NCBI GenBank assembly: GCA_917880885.1
Contig: OU862912.1
Coordinates: 50,827,117 to 50,891,116, forward strand
Direction of reading: 5' to 3'
Source of the DNA: Limnephilus marmoratus
Taxonomy: Eukaryota; Arthropoda; Insecta; Trichoptera; Limnephilidae
Length of the DNA stretch: 64,000 nucleotides
Under the pieces are notes generated by a model, which was not told the origin of the DNA, searched no databases, and saw nothing but the letters and a program-made list of their open reading frames with translations. Position 1 is the first letter of the stretch. Each line of letters starts with the position of its first letter. Positions 61,251 through 64,000 of the stretch are shown here, in pieces. The translations under genes were made by a program, and so were the position numbers.

Positions 61251-62695
61251 TATAATATGTTAAAACTAAATTTGGAAAAGGGGCAACGGGCGAAAACTGC
61301 AATATGACATTTTATAAAATAAGTAAATGTTTTATTTAAAGCAGATTTTGAAGAGATTACCCCAGAGTTTCTCAATCTTTCTGGTTCACCGCCCACTTTT
61401 CAAACATGTTCTTCTTCAACGCCCCCTCCCTCCTAAATTAAAAGATAAAGATGTCAGTATAAATGGAAAAGCACAGGAAGCGAAAATTTATAAAAACATG
61501 TTAAAATTATATTTTTGTGATGTTTTAAAACAAATAGTAACCTAGGCGTTGCGGGTTCGATCCTCTACTGGTTTACTCCCACATCATTGCACAATTAATA
61601 TATTCTAAGTTTTTAGAAGTGGGTGAATTTTTAATATTCTTCTTTTAAAGTAAATTCCATTTAGGTAAACATTTTTTTTAATCTTATATCAATATATATT
61701 CTAAAAGTGCTATAATATTATTCAACTACCAACTTACCAAAATTTGGACTTCACAACATAACCCACAAAAAAATTCAAGACTTTTAGCTTCGTTAACTTT
61801 TTCAGGGAGTTCATTGAACATTTTAAAACTTTTTGATAAATATTGTTTTGAGTTCCCGATAAATTTGTTTTAGGAAGCATATCCTTGCAGTTCCTCGCAG
61901 GATAGCAAAGAAATGCACTATATTCAAATTATAATCCGTTAAAGTTTTTTTAAAACTTATACATAAATACTAGGGTATTGTAGACTATGCCACACACTTA
62001 GGATATAGAGTTGGCGTTGTAGATTATTTGTAACCCTAGAATGCTCTACTATGTTAACCCATCAAAAAGAGAACTGTTCATACATGCATGATACTTGTAA
62101 TGAAGTACCTTAGTTGATTTCATTGGAATTTTTTAAAATTCCTCTAACCCTCATTTCAACCCTTCACCTTTCACCGTCCACCATTTGCCTTCGAAGCCAC
62201 CACCGCCCCTCTGGATCGCACCAACGCCCCCGTTAGTAATCACTGAATTACAGGGACGGCAGTCCGAGGAGTGTAAGCCACAAGCAGTCGATATCGGCGG
62301 CTTCAAGCATTGACTAACTAAAACAAAAACCACACTGCGGACTGTGTATTCCCAGTCTGATACCTAACCTTATGAACAGTTCGTGGGCGTTGCGCCTTGA
62401 TAAGTGGGAATGTGTTTACTTTAAAATTTATAATATGGATTTACTTACTTGGAAAGATGGATGCCATCAGGTTTATTGATATACTCGTCATGACGAAGAA
62501 CAACTCGTTCAAAGGACTTCTAAAATTTACAATATTCGCTCTATTGAGGAAGTACCAAAAATTTTTCCATTATTTTTAGAATTAAGCATTTTAAAATCTA
62601 ATTACCCATCAGTATCGGTCTCAAGATGATCGTGACAGCTTGGAACCGATCTAGTAAACTATAAACATTGGAACAAAGGAAAAGGTTTATAAATA
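61251..62695. other. Unassigned DNA
   Basis: No gene. CAGAGTTTCTCAATCTTTCT at 61361 resembles the start of some hAT elements, and GGCGTTGCGGGTTCGATCCT at about 61546 resembles a SINE family 2 box B. Neither could be extended to a full element. Confidence 0.35.
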
Positions 62696-62815
62696 ATTTC
62701 TTGTCCATGTCCAAGTAAGGTTAAAAATTTAAATTGAGGTGGAGGAGGCGGAGTGGGAACCCCCCTTACACCATGCGAGTGAAGGCGCGGGAAAAAGCTA
62801 GTTTATAATATTTAT
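62696..62815 (-). repeat. Fragment of the CTAGCT..CCCGC dispersed repeat
   Basis: The minus strand starts TATAAACTAGCTTTTTCCCG and continues CGCCTTCACTCGCATGG. The CTAGCT-CCCG start resembles that of 57763-58170, and CTAGCTTTTTCCCGC starts are common in arthropod repeats. Only the 5' part is seen. Confidence 0.45.
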
Positions 62816-63109
62816 ATCACGCCAAGAAATTTAATAAATTAGTTTTGTATATTTGCAAGGAATCATGAAAAATGTCTAAGCGTAGTAATTTTTCGTAGTG
62901 GTTATATGTTGTGATTTATTTGCTGCATTAGTTGTTAGCTTCTATGTGAAAAGGGGGAGTGTGCCTGGTACGCCTCATTGGAACTCACTGGTACGCCTCA
63001 CTATAAAATATTTGTATATGACAACAAATCTTGATAGCCATGTCTACAGTAGAAGCGTTCTGACTTGTCAGATAAGTTTATTAATTTGTTCATACTTTTA
63101 ATTAAATGA
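62816..63109. other. Unassigned DNA
   Basis: GGTACGCCTCATTGGAACTC and GGTACGCCTCACTATAAAAT form a small imperfect direct repeat near 62968-63008. No gene. Confidence 0.35.
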
Positions 63110-63212
63110 AGACAAATGCGCTTTGCCCGGAAAGTGAAAGGTCCTGGGTTCGAGTGTCAGAGGTGCAAATATCTTTTTCTGATTTTTCGTTTTCCAGATT
63201 TTCGATTGAGTT
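63110..63212 (+). repeat. tRNA-derived SINE (family 1), 3' part of head plus tail
   Basis: GCCCGGAAAGTGAAAGGTCC, then TGGGTTCGAGTGTCAGA (box B) and the tail AATATCTTTTTCTGATTTTT with CCAGATTTTCGATTGA match 1085-1160 closely. The 5' head is lost. Confidence 0.65.
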
Positions 63213-64000
63213 TTACTAAAATTGTGTTCGTTTAATTAAATATTACAATTTGAGGTTCACTCACAAAGTAAAAAATAAAAATAAATAATGTCCACACTTT
63301 TTGTTTGTTTGAAATCATGTGTGCGCTGTATTTTTTTATCGGTATGATTTTTGTATACGTCTTGCTTCTTGTTTTATCAATGTTTGTAAATATAAAACGG
63401 GAAAAATAAAATTATGGAATGAAATTGTGCGCCTCACAGCGAATGCGTCTGGTAAACACACGTGGGAATTTATTTATTCCGGATCAAAGGAAAGGAAATT
63501 ACATTTTTTCATATGGAATGTTAAAAAAATCACACAAAAGATATAATCTTCTCGACGTATCACTGACTACATTAATACTATGCATTCCATTTAGATGTAA
63601 ATGGAAACCAAACCTCTAAAACTCATCTCGTTATCTAATAATTTTGTCGAGTGTCAAGTGATTTAAAAACAATAGTATGTAGGTATCCTTCCCACTAACT
63701 TTATTTAAGTAGTATGAGTGCTGCTGTATTCGAAGGTCAAGATGATTAAATATATTACTTTGAATTTCAAAACCCCTGTTATAAAAACCACGAACTGCCA
63801 CTGCTCCTATAATAAGTAACTTATCAAAAAATCAAAACCTGCTGACACGCTAATAATTGTTAAAATCAATATTATTAAAAAAAAAGAAACAATTGCACTA
63901 GTGTCAAAATCCAGAGCGAACATTGGGCCAAGACTGTTCTAATATTTGTTTAATTTAGTCTTCTTTAAGTTTGCACCTGACATTTTTATTGTAAAGTCAA
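63213..64000. other. Unassigned AT-rich DNA
   Basis: Two overlapping plus-strand frames at 63319-63619 have no recognisable motif. Nothing else supported up to the window edge. Confidence 0.35.

Noticed and set aside
61361..62605. 1.2-kb hAT element starting CAGAGTTTCTCAATC
   Set aside because: The possible flanks GATTACCC and AATTACCC differ, and the right end does not complement the left, so no element can be supported.

Overview
The window looks like intergenic or intronic DNA of an arthropod, probably an insect. It is AT-rich, has no operon-like gene packing, and is almost entirely a mosaic of transposable elements (TEs) and their relics: BEL/Pao, Penelope-like (PLE) with GIY-YIG, L2/CR1- and Jockey-like LINEs, an R4/Dong-like LINE, hAT, Harbinger-like and Tc1/mariner-like MITEs, a foldback element, and at least three tRNA-derived SINE families. 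A short CCTAA run (insect telomere-type motif) occurs inside one repeat. The species cannot be named from the sequence. I see no convincing complete host gene. Two short stretches (253-567 minus; 23181-23564 plus) look like possible host exons next to good 3' splice sites.

Layout. 1-9 kb: LINE tails, a tRNA-like SINE, a 32-bp satellite, a hAT-like element with ATCGATAT-rich ends, and a minisatellite split by another hAT-like element. 9-15 kb: SINEs and a three-layer nest (Harbinger-like MITE inside a hAT inside a SINE-type repeat). 15-18 kb: LINE relics and low-complexity DNA. 18-25 kb: PLE copies whose ends carry hammerhead-ribozyme-like motifs, and a proline-rich candidate exon. 24.8-26.1 kb: a 5'-truncated LINE (minus). 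27.15-36.47 kb: a BEL/Pao retrotransposon (minus) with nearly identical 417-bp LTRs. Its gag-pol is broken by stops and frameshifts and has lost the RNase H region in frame. Its leader holds a foldback element with a 94-bp satellite, itself invaded by a hAT. 36.7-41.7 kb: LINE relics, a solo LTR and several MITEs. 41.7-44.5 kb: an L2/CR1-like LINE with endonuclease and reverse transcriptase. 45-48.3 kb: another LINE with a 102-nt poly(A) and an R4-like LINE with a restriction-like endonuclease. 49-64 kb: decayed LINEs, SINEs, a hAT deletion derivative and unassigned AT-rich DNA.

The genes do not form a pathway. They are parts of independent selfish elements, and the biology lies in their nesting, their structured RNA ends and their parasitic relationships. 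The strongest structural signals are the family of hammerhead-like motifs with compensatory stem II changes, the foldback/satellite/hAT nest in the BEL leader, and the shared 3' hairpin of one LINE family at three loci. All boundaries were read by eye; no alignment or database search was possible.
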